Of a stretch of DNA of 64,000 nt, positions 45,792 through 54,566 are shown piece after piece; the stretch's first letter is position 1, and each line of letters opens with the position of its first letter. Source of the DNA: Brevundimonas sp. UBA6550 (GTDB lineage: Bacteria; Pseudomonadota; Alphaproteobacteria; Caulobacterales; Caulobacteraceae); contig NZ_DJKE01000012.1 of NCBI RefSeq assembly GCF_002434505.1, positions 570,558 through 634,557 on the forward strand, written 5' to 3'. Position numbers and translations under genes: made by a program. A model generated the notes under the pieces. That model had not been told where the DNA came from. It worked only from the letters and a program-made list of their open reading frames with translations, and made no database searches.

Positions 45792-47930
45792 TCACAGGCG
45801 CATACGCCCGATGGCCGGATCCGTGCGGCTGGGCGCGCCGGTTTCGACGTGCCCGGCCAGCCGCTGGACGAAGCCGGGATCGTCGGCCAGCGTCAGGGTC
45901 AGATCGTACCAATGGTCGCTGCCGCGCAGATCCCACAGCGAACGCGCCGTTCTGCCGGGATGAACGACCAGGCGACGGCGCGCCTCGCCTTCCGACAGAG
46001 GATAGGCGGGGTCCATGTCCAGAACCGCCACCCGTTCGCCTTCGCCCGCGCCGGTCAGGCCCACGGCCAGGACGCCTTTCGCATCGGTGGAGATCGTCAC
46101 GCGCGGTTCCGGCCGCGAGGCGTCGCCCGCGAAGCGCCGATAGAAGCCGTTCGGACCATGGACCGTCAGGTCGTAGGGTCCCGTTCGCCCCGTGTTCCAA
46201 TGCCCGGCCGCATAGGATTCGCCGCCCGCCAGCGTGAACCGCCACGGCCCCGCGCGATCCGTGCCGTCGAACACCTGGAAGACGGCGCCCGCCTGGCCTT
46301 TGTTGGCCAGATCGATCCAGACCGCTCCATCGTCGGTGCGAACCTCGGCCGCCAGGTCATAGGGCAAGGCGCGCGCGCCGCGCTGGGGGCCGTCCTGCAG
46401 CGCAGGGCTCTGGCGTTCGGGAATGCGCAGACTGGGCGCGGCCTTGGACCGGGCGACACGCTGCATGTAGTCGGCCGTCGCCGGCAGGGACAGGGCGGCC
46501 CAGTCCTGGTTGGGACGGGCGAAGTCGAAGGCCGAGGTCAGGTCGCCGCACACCGTGCGACGCCAGTCGCTGATGTTCTCCTCGCGCACGCCGAACCGCT
46601 TCTCCAGAAACTGCAGCGTGGAGGTGTGGTCGAACACCTGCGAGCAGACGAAGCCGCCGCGGCTCCAAGGCGACACGACGATCGCAGGCACGCGGATGCC
46701 CAGGCCCAGGGGCTGGGCGCCTCGATGGTCGGGATCGGCGTCCGCGCCATAGACCTTGGCCTCTCCAGCGACCGAGACCGTGCTGTGGCCCTGTTCCGGT
46801 GTCAGGGGCGGCATGGGCGGCTGCATATGGTCGTAGAAACCGCCGGCCTCGTCGTAATTGACGATGAAGACCGTCCTGGAAAACACCTCGGGGTGATCGA
46901 CCAGGGCTTCGATCAGCTTGGCGCAGACGTGTTCGCCCTTCGACGGCTCGGCCGATGGATGTTCCGACAGGTCCGCCGCCGTGACGATCCACGACACCTG
47001 CGGCAGGCGCCCGCCCGCGATGTCGTTGCGGAAGGCCTCCACCAGCTGCTCGCCGTCCGAACGGGTGCGATCCGCGCCGGTCTTGTCCTCCGACACCCAG
47101 GCGCGCCCGCGCCGATACAGGGCCGAGTCCTTGTCGCAGGGGCGGAACGGCTTGAACACCGACAGGATGTTGTCGCCGAAGTTGTCGTATTCCTGATAGA
47201 CCTTCCAGCTGACGCCCGCCGCCTGCAGCCTTTCGGCATAGGTGGTCCAGTCGTGCGGCCCTTCGGCCATCGGTCGGTCTTGCGCCATGTCGGCGCTGGG
47301 CGTCTCGTCCTCGCCGTAGTTGCTCATTTCCGGGTCGCCGCCGACCTTCCCGCCCCCGTTGCAGCCGGTCCATAGATGAAGCCGGTTCGGATAGGTCTGG
47401 GTCAGGGTCGAACAGTGATAGGCGTCACAGACGGTGAAGGCGCCGGCCAGGGCGTAGTAGAACGGCAGGTCGGACGCCTTGTAATAGGCCATCCGCTTGT
47501 GCAGTTCGCGCGACCGGCCCCATTGGTCGTAACGCCCGCCGTTGACGATGGCGACGGCCGCCTTGTGCCCCTGCTCGGACCCGTCCACCGTATAGGCGTT
47601 GGTGGTGCGCGAATCCCCGTGGAAGGGCATGACGTAGCCGTCGGGATGCTCGTCGCTGGGCTGACGCCAGACCGTGGCCCCGCCCGGCAGGCGCTGAGGC
47701 CGCGGATCGCCGAAGCCGCGCACCCCGTTCAGCGCGCCGAGATAGTGATCGAAGGCGCGATTTTCCTGCATGAAGACGACCACATGTTCGACGTCCATGA
47801 TCGTGCCCGTCGCATTGTTGGCGGGAATGGCCATCGCCCGGCGCACCGTCGCGGGCAACAGGTTCAGGGCCGCTCCAGCCGCCACGCCGCCAAGGGCGCC
47901 TTTCAAGAACGACCGCCGATCATTTGACAT
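45792..47930 (-). CDS. Phospholipase C, phosphocholine-specific type
   Basis: A 712-residue acid-phosphatase-superfamily phospholipase C. The Tat signal reads NDRRSFLKGALGG. The catalytic part has DVEHVVVFMQENRAFDHYLG (metal and phosphate site), HCSTLTQTYPNRLHLWTG, VNYDEAGGFYDHMQPPMPPL and the His-containing VCSQVFDHTSTLQFLEKRFG. Two C-terminal beta domains (DUF756-like) follow. It should release diacylglycerol and phosphocholine (or phosphoethanolamine) outside the cytoplasm. Divergent from the GntR gene, with a candidate operator at 47954-47967. Confidence 0.9.
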   Translation of the reverse strand: MSNDRRSFLKGALGGVAAGAALNLLPATVRRAMAIPANNATGTIMDVEHVVVFMQENRAFDHYLGALNGVRGFGDPRPQRLPGGATVWRQPSDEHPDGYVMPFHGDSRTTNAYTVDGSEQGHKAAVAIVNGGRYDQWGRSRELHKRMAYYKASDLPFYYALAGAFTVCDAYHCSTLTQTYPNRLHLWTGCNGGGKVGGDPEMSNYGEDETPSADMAQDRPMAEGPHDWTTYAERLQAAGVSWKVYQEYDNFGDNILSVFKPFRPCDKDSALYRRGRAWVSEDKTGADRTRSDGEQLVEAFRNDIAGGRLPQVSWIVTAADLSEHPSAEPSKGEHVCAKLIEALVDHPEVFSRTVFIVNYDEAGGFYDHMQPPMPPLTPEQGHSTVSVAGEAKVYGADADPDHRGAQPLGLGIRVPAIVVSPWSRGGFVCSQVFDHTSTLQFLEKRFGVREENISDWRRTVCGDLTSAFDFARPNQDWAALSLPATADYMQRVARSKAAPSLRIPERQSPALQDGPQRGARALPYDLAAEVRTDDGAVWIDLANKGQAGAVFQVFDGTDRAGPWRFTLAGGESYAAGHWNTGRTGPYDLTVHGPNGFYRRFAGDASRPEPRVTISTDAKGVLAVGLTGAGEGERVAVLDMDPAYPLSEGEARRRLVVHPGRTARSLWDLRGSDHWYDLTLTLADDPGFVQRLAGHVETGAPSRTDPAIGRMRL

Positions 47931-47953
47931 CGATCAAATCTCCTTCTCGGAAT

Positions 47954-47967
47954 TTGGTATAGACCAG
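47954..47967. promoter_or_regulatory. GntR/UTRA operator in the plc-gntR gap
   Basis: TTGGTATAGACCAG matches the perfect palindrome TTGGTCTAGACCAA at 50823 in 12 of 14 bases, and fits the TGGT(C/A)TAGACCA core bound by HutC-type regulators such as DasR and NagR. It lies 24 bases before the phospholipase start. Confidence 0.7.
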
Positions 47968-48112
47968 TCGCCCGATTTGTTCGGCGAAATTTTCATGAAG
48001 GTTGAGCGGCGGATGGCTGACCCTGCCCACGCGGCCGCGCCTTGCTTGACCCCCGGGGCGCAACTTCTCATTTTCGGATCGGGCGGGATTCGACCGTCGA
48101 TTGAGCGATTCC

Positions 48113-48832
48113 ATGCCGCAGCCTGACAGTCTCCATTATCTGGGGGTGCGCGACGCCATCGCCGCCCGGATCATGGGTGGAGAGTTGAAGCCGGGCGAGC
48201 GTCTGCCTTCCGAACGTCAGTTGCAGATCGGCGGCGGGGTCGCGCGCGGCACCATCCGCGAGGCCCTGTTCCAGCTGGAGGCCGAGGGCGTCATCTATCG
48301 CAAGGACCGCAGCGGCTGGTACGTCTCGCCCCCGCCCATCGTCTATGATCCCACGCGATGGGAAGGCTTCATGTCCTATGTCGAGGCCCAGGGCCGCAGC
48401 CCGACCACGGAGACGCTCAGCAAGACCGAGATCGTCTGCACCCCGCCCCTGGCGTCGCTGTTCGGACGCCCTGTGGGCGCGCCGATGTACCGCATTCGTA
48501 GAAAGCGCTCGGTCGACGGCCGGGCGGTGCTGGTGGAGACGATCGTCGTCGACGCCGCCATGGCGCCCGATCTGCTCAGCCATCCGCTGGACGGCTCCCT
48601 GACCAGCGTCCTGAAAACGGCCTACAATATCGCCGTCGCCCGCAATCGCGTGGACATGCAGCCGTGCGCCCTGACGCGCGACGAGGCCGAGGCGCTTCAG
48701 GTCAAGTCCGGCCTGCCCGGCCTGAACGTGATCCGCACCAGCTACGACGCCCAGGGCCGGGTGGTCGAGTTCGACCGCGAATACTGGCGCCACGACGCCC
48801 TGAAGATCAGCGTCGACATCCGCGTCCGCTAG
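48113..48832 (+). CDS. GntR-family regulator with UTRA domain
   Basis: A 239-residue HutC-type regulator. The winged helix (LGVRDAIAARIMGGELKPGE, RLPSERQLQ, GTIREALFQLEAEGVIYRK) is followed by a UTRA ligand domain (about residues 85-235). The context of phnX, FAD oxidoreductase and PhnZ-like genes suggests a phosphonate-responsive repressor. ATG 48113 was chosen over an in-frame TTG at 48101. Its stop overlaps the phnX stop tail to tail by a few bases. Likely binds the two TTGGTnTAGACCAn sites in this cluster. Confidence 0.87.
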   Translation: MPQPDSLHYLGVRDAIAARIMGGELKPGERLPSERQLQIGGGVARGTIREALFQLEAEGVIYRKDRSGWYVSPPPIVYDPTRWEGFMSYVEAQGRSPTTETLSKTEIVCTPPLASLFGRPVGAPMYRIRRKRSVDGRAVLVETIVVDAAMAPDLLSHPLDGSLTSVLKTAYNIAVARNRVDMQPCALTRDEAEALQVKSGLPGLNVIRTSYDAQGRVVEFDREYWRHDALKISVDIRVR

Positions 48833-49659
48833 GTCCCGCGCCGGCTCAAGGCGCTCGCCGGCGCGCCCTCCAGCGCGGGAACCAGGTCGGCGACCGTGGC
48901 GATGACCAGATCGGCGCCCGCCGCGCGCAGACGGTCGGCGGCGGCGCCCAGCACGACCCTTCGTTCGTCGGCGTCCATCGCCGACAGGGTCTGCGATGTC
49001 CGTCCCGTCAGATTGCCCGAGGCCGCCACCCCCACGGTGAAGCAGCCGGCGTTGCGCCCTTCGGCGACGCCGACCTCCGCGTCATCGACCTTGACCACGC
49101 GCGACAGGGGCCAGACGCCCAGATCGGCGCAGGCTTTATAGATCATCAGCGGCGACGGCCGTCCCTGCGCGGTCTCGTGCGCGCAGACCACGGCATCGGG
49201 CGCATAGCCCTGGGCGGCGGCGCGCGGCAGGATGGCCTGCATCATCTCGCGCGTGTAGCCGGTGCAGGAGGCGATCTTCACACCCAGCCCTCGCAGGTGC
49301 GCCGCCGTCTCGGCCGCGCCGGGGATCAGGTCCGCCGTCTCTTGCGCCAGCCGCATCATCGGCGATTGAAGCTGGGCCATCACCCGCGCGACCGCCGATG
49401 GGTCGGGCGCCGCGCCCTGGGCCTGCCCGATGTGGGCCGCCGCCCAGCCCGCGCCGATCCGGGGCGTCTCCAAAAGAGCGCGCACATGGTCGGCCTTGGC
49501 GCGCCCCATGTCCAGCCGAGCCTCCTCTTCCGTCACCTCCACGCCCAGGGCGGCGAAGGCCTCGATCAGCGCCAGAACCGGCGCGCGGCTGCCGAAATCG
49601 ACCATGGTGCCGGCCCAGTCGAAGACCACCATGTCGAAACTGTCTCGGATGGAGCTCAT
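48829..49659 (-). CDS. phnX: Phosphonoacetaldehyde hydrolase (phosphonatase)
   Basis: A 276-residue HAD-superfamily enzyme that splits phosphonoacetaldehyde to acetaldehyde and phosphate. VVFDWAGTMVDFGS carries the nucleophile Asp14; MGRAKADHVRALL carries the Schiff-base Lys55 typical of phosphonatase; IASCTGYTREMM and VVKVDDAEVGVAEGRNAGC complete the HAD core. The start overlaps the stop of the FAD oxidoreductase gene by four bases (ATGA), so the two enzymes are made together. No phnW (2-AEP transaminase) is present in the window. Confidence 0.93.
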   Translation of the reverse strand: MSSIRDSFDMVVFDWAGTMVDFGSRAPVLALIEAFAALGVEVTEEEARLDMGRAKADHVRALLETPRIGAGWAAAHIGQAQGAAPDPSAVARVMAQLQSPMMRLAQETADLIPGAAETAAHLRGLGVKIASCTGYTREMMQAILPRAAAQGYAPDAVVCAHETAQGRPSPLMIYKACADLGVWPLSRVVKVDDAEVGVAEGRNAGCFTVGVAASGNLTGRTSQTLSAMDADERRVVLGAAADRLRAAGADLVIATVADLVPALEGAPASALSRRGT

Positions 49660-50795
49660 GGTTCGATCGTCTCCTCGAACAGATCTGCGATCACCTCCTC
49701 GCCGAAAGCGAAGCCGGTGGAGGCGCCGTTTCCGGCGGTGATGAGGGCCAGCCGCACCTGGGGATGCGGCGCGGCGATCAGGTCCGCCGACGGGCCCCGG
49801 GCGTAGGTTCCGATCCAGCGTTGCAGAACCGCCGGCGCCGGCTGATCGGTGACGGCCCGCCATTCGTCCAGGATCAGTTGATCGACCGCCTCGCTGGCGA
49901 ACGGATCGGGCGTGGCGGCGTCATGATGGCTGTCGCCCACGACCAGGGCGCCGTCGGCGTCCTGAACCGCGATCAGATGAACGCCGTCAGCGACGGCGGC
50001 GCCCTGTTCGGCCTCCAGTCGCGCGCGCAGGGCGGCCGCCTCCGGCAGGTTCGCGTAACCGCCATAACGGATCAGGCCCAGGTCGGACATGACCGGGGCC
50101 GGCAGATCGAAGCCCGGCGACGCCAACCGCATCATCTGCAGCTTGCAGCGCGTCAGGCCCGCCTCGGCCAGATGATCCGGGAACAGGCCGGCCAGGTCGT
50201 CGCCCGGGCAGACCACGATCCGCTCGGCCTCGATCACGCCGCGCCCCGTGACGAGGCGGGGCGGCTCGATGGCCTGGACGGCGGTCTGGCGCAGGAAGCA
50301 AACCCCGAACCGCTGGCTCAGCCATGCGGCCAGCCGGGGAATGGCCATGCGCGAATCCACGCGCAGGTCGTGGGGGCTCCACAAGGCAGCGACGGTCTGG
50401 CGTCCGATGATCTGGGGCGCCCGCGCCCGCGCCGCTTCCGCCGTCATCAACCGGCAGCCTTCGCCCATTTCCGTCGCCATGAAGGCTTCCAGCACGGCCG
50501 CCGCCTCGGGCCGCCGGACCGGCAGCCAAAGGCCGCGTTGCAGGATCGGCACGTCCGCCTCGCCCGCGATCTCGTCCCAGACCGCGCGACTGCGCCGGGC
50601 GCGATCCCAGATCCGCCCCCGAGGCTGGCCGGTCACCGTGACGAAGCCGAAGTTGCGAACGGAGGCGCCGTTGGCCTGGGCGTCTCGATCGATCACGATC
50701 ACGGAAAGGCCGCGCCGCGCGGCGGCCAGCGCGCAGGCCAGACCCACGATCCCCGCCCCGACCACGGCCACATCGTAACGCCCCGTCATTTCCAT
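49656..50795 (-). CDS. TIGR03364-type FAD-dependent oxidoreductase
   Basis: About 379 residues with the DAO fold: RYDVAVVGAGIVGLACALAA at the N-terminus, VRNFGFVTVTGQPRG, and the late ITAGNGASTGFAFGEEVIAD that contacts FAD. This group is found in phosphonate operons; characterised members (PbfC/PbfD) oxidise aminoethylphosphonate or its N-methyl form to phosphonoacetaldehyde. Coupling to phnX by a 4-base overlap supports that here. Start ATG 50795 follows GAGGGCG; ATGs at 50789 and 50807 are alternatives. Divergent from the DUF5690 transporter with an operator in the gap. Confidence 0.85.
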   Translation of the reverse strand: MEMTGRYDVAVVGAGIVGLACALAAARRGLSVIVIDRDAQANGASVRNFGFVTVTGQPRGRIWDRARRSRAVWDEIAGEADVPILQRGLWLPVRRPEAAAVLEAFMATEMGEGCRLMTAEAARARAPQIIGRQTVAALWSPHDLRVDSRMAIPRLAAWLSQRFGVCFLRQTAVQAIEPPRLVTGRGVIEAERIVVCPGDDLAGLFPDHLAEAGLTRCKLQMMRLASPGFDLPAPVMSDLGLIRYGGYANLPEAAALRARLEAEQGAAVADGVHLIAVQDADGALVVGDSHHDAATPDPFASEAVDQLILDEWRAVTDQPAPAVLQRWIGTYARGPSADLIAAPHPQVRLALITAGNGASTGFAFGEEVIADLFEETIEP

Positions 50796-50822
50796 CGCCC
50801 TCGTCATCCAAGCGTCGCAGGA

Positions 50823-50836
50823 TTGGTCTAGACCAA
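50823..50836. promoter_or_regulatory. GntR/UTRA operator in the oxidoreductase-transporter gap
   Basis: TTGGTCTAGACCAA is a perfect 14-base palindrome with the HutC-type TGGTCTAGACCA core. It lies in the 65-base gap between two divergent genes, so one regulator could control both. Confidence 0.8.
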
Positions 50837-50860
50837 ATTTGTGCAACGGGACGATGTCAA

Positions 50861-52135
50861 ATGATGAATCGGATGCGGCTTTGGCTGACCCAGGCCAACC
50901 CCGTCGTCTTCGTCCTGTTCGCGGGGCTTGCGGGCTTCTGCGCCTATTTTTCGATGTACGCCTTCCGCAAACCCTTTACGGCGGCGACCTTCGATGCGGT
51001 CCCGGGCTGGTATTTGGCGCTCGATTACAAGATCGCCCTGGTCATCGCCCAGGTCGCCGGCTACGCCCTGTCCAAGCTGATCGGCGTGAAGGTGATCGCC
51101 GAGATGCGGCCGGAGCGTCGCGCGGCGGCGATCCTGAGCCTCATCGGCGCGTCCTGGATCGCCCTGGTCCTGTTCGCCCTGACGCCGGCGCCGTGGAACG
51201 TCGCGGCCCTGTTCCTGAACGGCCTGCCGCTGGGACTGATCTGGGGCTTGGTCTTCGGCTTCATGGAGGGGCGGCGCACCAGCGAAGTGCTGGGCGCCAT
51301 CCTGTGCGCCAGCTTCATCCTGTCGTCGGGCGTGGTGAAATCGGTGGGCAAGGCGCTGATGCAGACCTGGCACGTCAGCGCGTTCTGGATGCCGTCGGCC
51401 GTCGGCCTCGTCTTCATGCCCGTCCTGGCCCTGTCCGTCCTGGCCCTGGCCGCCCTGCCCCCGCCCAGTCCGGCCGACGAGGCCGAACGGGTGGCGCGCC
51501 GGCCGATGATGGCGCGCGAACGCGCCGCCTTTCTCGCCGCGCACTGGCCGGTGCTGCTGCTGCTGATCACGGCCTATGTGCTGCTGACGGCGTTCCGGGA
51601 TCTGCGCGACAACTTCGCCGCCGAAATCTGGCAGGCGCTCGGTTACGGCGACGCCGCCTCGATCTTCACCGCCAGCGAAGGGCCGGTGGCGGCCCTGTCG
51701 CTGGTCGCCATGGGCGTGCTGATCATGGTCAAGAACAACGGCCGCGCGCTGTTGTTCATGCATGGCGTCATCGGCGTCGGTTTCGCGATCCTGGGTCTCT
51801 CCACCCTGGCGTTTCAGCAAGGCCTGCTGTCGCCGATCGCCTGGATGATCGCAGGCGGCGCGGGCCTCTACCTCGCCTACACGCCGTTCAACGCCATGCT
51901 GTTCGACCGTCTGATCGCCTATTCCGGCACGGTCGCGACTGCGGGTTTCCTTATCTATGTGGCGGATGCGACCGGCTATATGGGCAGTGTCGCGCTGCTG
52001 CTTTTCAAGAATTTCGGCTCCCTCGACCTGGCCTGGCTGCCCTTCTTCGTGAATACCGCCTATGCCACCAGCTTGATCGGCGTTCTGTTGGTAAGCGGCG
52101 CCATGATCCTGTTTCCACGCAGGCGCAGGGGTTGA
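50861..52135 (+). CDS. DUF5690 family MFS-like transporter
   Basis: A 424-residue membrane protein with about twelve helices. FAGLAGFCAYFSMYAFRKPF near the start is like the organophosphate:Pi antiporter group (GlpT/UhpT: MYAFRKPF), and the protein fits DUF5690. It probably imports the organophosphorus substrate (phosphonate or phosphate ester) broken down by the divergent FAD oxidoreductase/PhnX pair. Start ATG 50861 is next to a second ATG (50864). Controlled by the operator at 50823. Confidence 0.82.
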   Translation: MMNRMRLWLTQANPVVFVLFAGLAGFCAYFSMYAFRKPFTAATFDAVPGWYLALDYKIALVIAQVAGYALSKLIGVKVIAEMRPERRAAAILSLIGASWIALVLFALTPAPWNVAALFLNGLPLGLIWGLVFGFMEGRRTSEVLGAILCASFILSSGVVKSVGKALMQTWHVSAFWMPSAVGLVFMPVLALSVLALAALPPPSPADEAERVARRPMMARERAAFLAAHWPVLLLLITAYVLLTAFRDLRDNFAAEIWQALGYGDAASIFTASEGPVAALSLVAMGVLIMVKNNGRALLFMHGVIGVGFAILGLSTLAFQQGLLSPIAWMIAGGAGLYLAYTPFNAMLFDRLIAYSGTVATAGFLIYVADATGYMGSVALLLFKNFGSLDLAWLPFFVNTAYATSLIGVLLVSGAMILFPRRRRG

Positions 52136-52689
52136 TCGCATTGGCATCGAAGGTTCTGGGTCGGCACGCCGCATCGCCCCGTCCGGATCGTCGCCTTTGA
52201 CCAGGAAATCGGCTGTTCGATAGTTAGTGTGTGGCGCGGTTACAGTCGCTTCTCGCCGCCAATGCGTCGCCCGGCGCTTCAGCCTCGCGCCCGTCCTTTT
52301 GTATCCTGCGCTGTAGCGAGCCACTCTCTCATCGTCACGGAAGCGGACGTCTCTTCGCCCACCTTCAAAAACCGCGCATGCAGCAGGGAGACGATAGTCG
52401 GCAGCCAGGCTTCCATTCGCCGATATCGAAACTGTTTTGGACTGATCCTGTCCGGCCACGATCTCAGCCTCATCGCAGGAGTCGCATGGACCAGAGAAGC
52501 GAGGGGTCGTCACCGATCATGACGCCTTTCTTAGCACGGACGCATCTGACCGGCCCCACACACGTTCAGAGAGAACCGCCACCTTTATCCCCACGAAAAT
52601 AAAGCTTTACAGTAACTTACTGCTCCACGGACATTTACCACAAGTTGTGACTGGATAGAGATATCCACGCAAGTCGGGAGACGCGCGAG
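52136..52689. other. Gene-poor 554-base intergenic region
   Basis: No convincing ORF on either strand: the longest ones (for example 52231-52602) are low-complexity, Arg/Ser/Pro-rich and without ribosome sites. Base composition drops slightly near 52600, where the promoter of the PAS-LuxR gene should lie. No hairpin or repeat of note seen. Confidence 0.6.
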
Positions 52690-54453
52690 ATGATCACGGC
52701 GATGACCGAAGGACTCAGGCAGCCGGAAGAGGGGGCGAACACGCCCTCCTCTTCTGATCGGGACTGGATGATCCAGTCGGTGGAGTCGATGCTAAGGCAG
52801 ACCTTTCCGACCTTCATCATCGTCGGGAGCCGGGAGACGACCTATTTCAACGAAGCCTGCCGCGAACTCTTGCTGCCGCTTTCCGCCGCCCAAGGCGTGG
52901 CTTTCAGGGATTTGGCGCCGTCGCTATCCGCACAACTGGCGGGCGCCGTGGACGCCGCCTGGTCCAACGCGGCGACTACGACCAGCGATGTCCGCCTCTA
53001 TGTCGACCGACCCAACGGGGCGCGCGAGACGTGGGTGACGGCGGCGATCACGCCCGTTTCGCGCGAGGGCAAGGTGTTCGCCCTTCTAGGCGTGCTCCGT
53101 GACGTGACGGAGGAGAAACGCCTGCGGACACGTCTGAATGCGGCGGAAGCCACCTTGGAGTCGCTCTCGATCCTGGCGCCCGCCTTCCTCTGGCGACTGG
53201 ACGCCCGGGGCGTCGTCCGTTGGATGAATGCGCGTTGCCAGGACTTCCTCGGGGTGGGACTGGCGAAGGCGCGAGAAGACGGGTGGGTTGGCTGGCTGCA
53301 TCCGGCGGAGCGCGATCGGGTGGTGGCGGATTGGGGTCGTTCCGTCGCACTGGCCCAACCGTTCGAAAGTCGACATCGGCTGCGCGACGCGAGCGGCCTC
53401 TACCGGTGGTTCACCTTGCGCGCGCTGCCGCAGTTCGACGAGAAGGGAGAGCTTCACGAATGGCATTCGGCGGCGCTGGAGGTGATGGACGCCTCGCCGC
53501 CCAGTGCGGCGCGTCGATTGCTTTGGGCGGCCGACGCGGGCGACTGGACCCGACGCTATCTCAATACCGACCGCCAGGCCGGGTGGCCGGATGATCGCAG
53601 TCCGGTCATCACCTGGGCCGATCAACTTGCGGCCGTGGTCGAAGAGGACAGGCCTGCTTTTCTGCACGCCTTGGAGACGCTTGCGGCCGGGGGAACGATC
53701 GACGCCGTCTATCGCGCCCGCAGCCGCGCCGGCGACCTGTTCTCGATCGAAGACACGGCCTTTCCCCTGGTTGAATCTGATGGGTCGATCAGCCGGTTCA
53801 TCGGGGAATCCCGCATTCGATTGAATGCGGCCGCAGAGATTCTGCTTGTCGATCCCGCACGTCGTGGGCGTCAACTCGGGCGCGCATTGGAGGATGACGG
53901 ATTCAAGGTGCAGACGACCCACGACCTTTCGACGGGACCTCGCGGACGCAAAACCTTCCAGGCGATCGTCTACTGCTCCGACTCGACGGCGACGGACATT
54001 CTCAAGATGGCCGAGACAGTCAAACTCGAATATCCCGGCATCGCCTTGGTCGTACTCGGCGATCCCGTCGCGACCCCGCGTGAAGTCATCGCCTTGCATC
54101 AGGCCGGCGTCGTCGACTTGCTTTCTTATGACGAGAGCAATGAAACCTATATAGCCGCAATTCGCGGAAGCAGCGAAACCACAAACAAATTCAATGAAAT
54201 AGATCTACCTAGTAATGTCACTAGGGGAGCTCTCAACCGGTTGTCGGCGCGCGAGCGAGAGATTCTGGCGCTCGCCGTTTCAGGCGGTACGTCCAAGACC
54301 ATCGGCCGCGCTTTGGGGATCAGTCCAAGGACGGTGGATTACCATCGCGGAAAGGCGCTGGACAAGTTGGGATTGAAGACGGTCGGACAGGCGTCTGACC
54401 TTTTCGTCCCCGAAAAGCACTACTCATCCATCGCTCCCAAGGCGGGAAAGTAG
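52690..54453 (+). CDS. PAS-domain regulator with pseudo-receiver and LuxR HTH
   Basis: A 587-residue protein. N-terminal PAS-like domain (residues 28-145, ending FALLGVLRDVTEEKRLRTRL), a second PAS/PAC (about 155-275, with WRLDARGVVRWMNARCQDFL and WHSAALEV), a third less clear PAS (about 285-375), a receiver-like domain (ILLVDPARRGRQLGRALEDD, about 381-490) and a C-terminal LuxR HTH (LSAREREILALAVSGGTSKT, GRALGISPRTVDYHRGKALD). The receiver lacks the phosphoacceptor: the beta-3 strand reads AIVYCSDS. It is probably a one-component regulator. It lies 114 bases before the adhesin gene. Confidence 0.85.
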   Translation: MITAMTEGLRQPEEGANTPSSSDRDWMIQSVESMLRQTFPTFIIVGSRETTYFNEACRELLLPLSAAQGVAFRDLAPSLSAQLAGAVDAAWSNAATTTSDVRLYVDRPNGARETWVTAAITPVSREGKVFALLGVLRDVTEEKRLRTRLNAAEATLESLSILAPAFLWRLDARGVVRWMNARCQDFLGVGLAKAREDGWVGWLHPAERDRVVADWGRSVALAQPFESRHRLRDASGLYRWFTLRALPQFDEKGELHEWHSAALEVMDASPPSAARRLLWAADAGDWTRRYLNTDRQAGWPDDRSPVITWADQLAAVVEEDRPAFLHALETLAAGGTIDAVYRARSRAGDLFSIEDTAFPLVESDGSISRFIGESRIRLNAAAEILLVDPARRGRQLGRALEDDGFKVQTTHDLSTGPRGRKTFQAIVYCSDSTATDILKMAETVKLEYPGIALVVLGDPVATPREVIALHQAGVVDLLSYDESNETYIAAIRGSSETTNKFNEIDLPSNVTRGALNRLSAREREILALAVSGGTSKTIGRALGISPRTVDYHRGKALDKLGLKTVGQASDLFVPEKHYSSIAPKAGK

Positions 54454-54566
54454 AACCCCTGCGCGAAATCTAGGGATTCGAAATCGCGTCACGATTGTGG
54501 CTCTGACCGCCTTAGCCTCTCCGATCGGGAGCCGTCCTCACGCCTCCCGACGCCGGGAGGAACGAG

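Noticed and set aside
52231..52602. 123-residue ORF in the intergenic gap
   Set aside because: Ser/Arg/Pro-rich, no ribosome site, no family resemblance.
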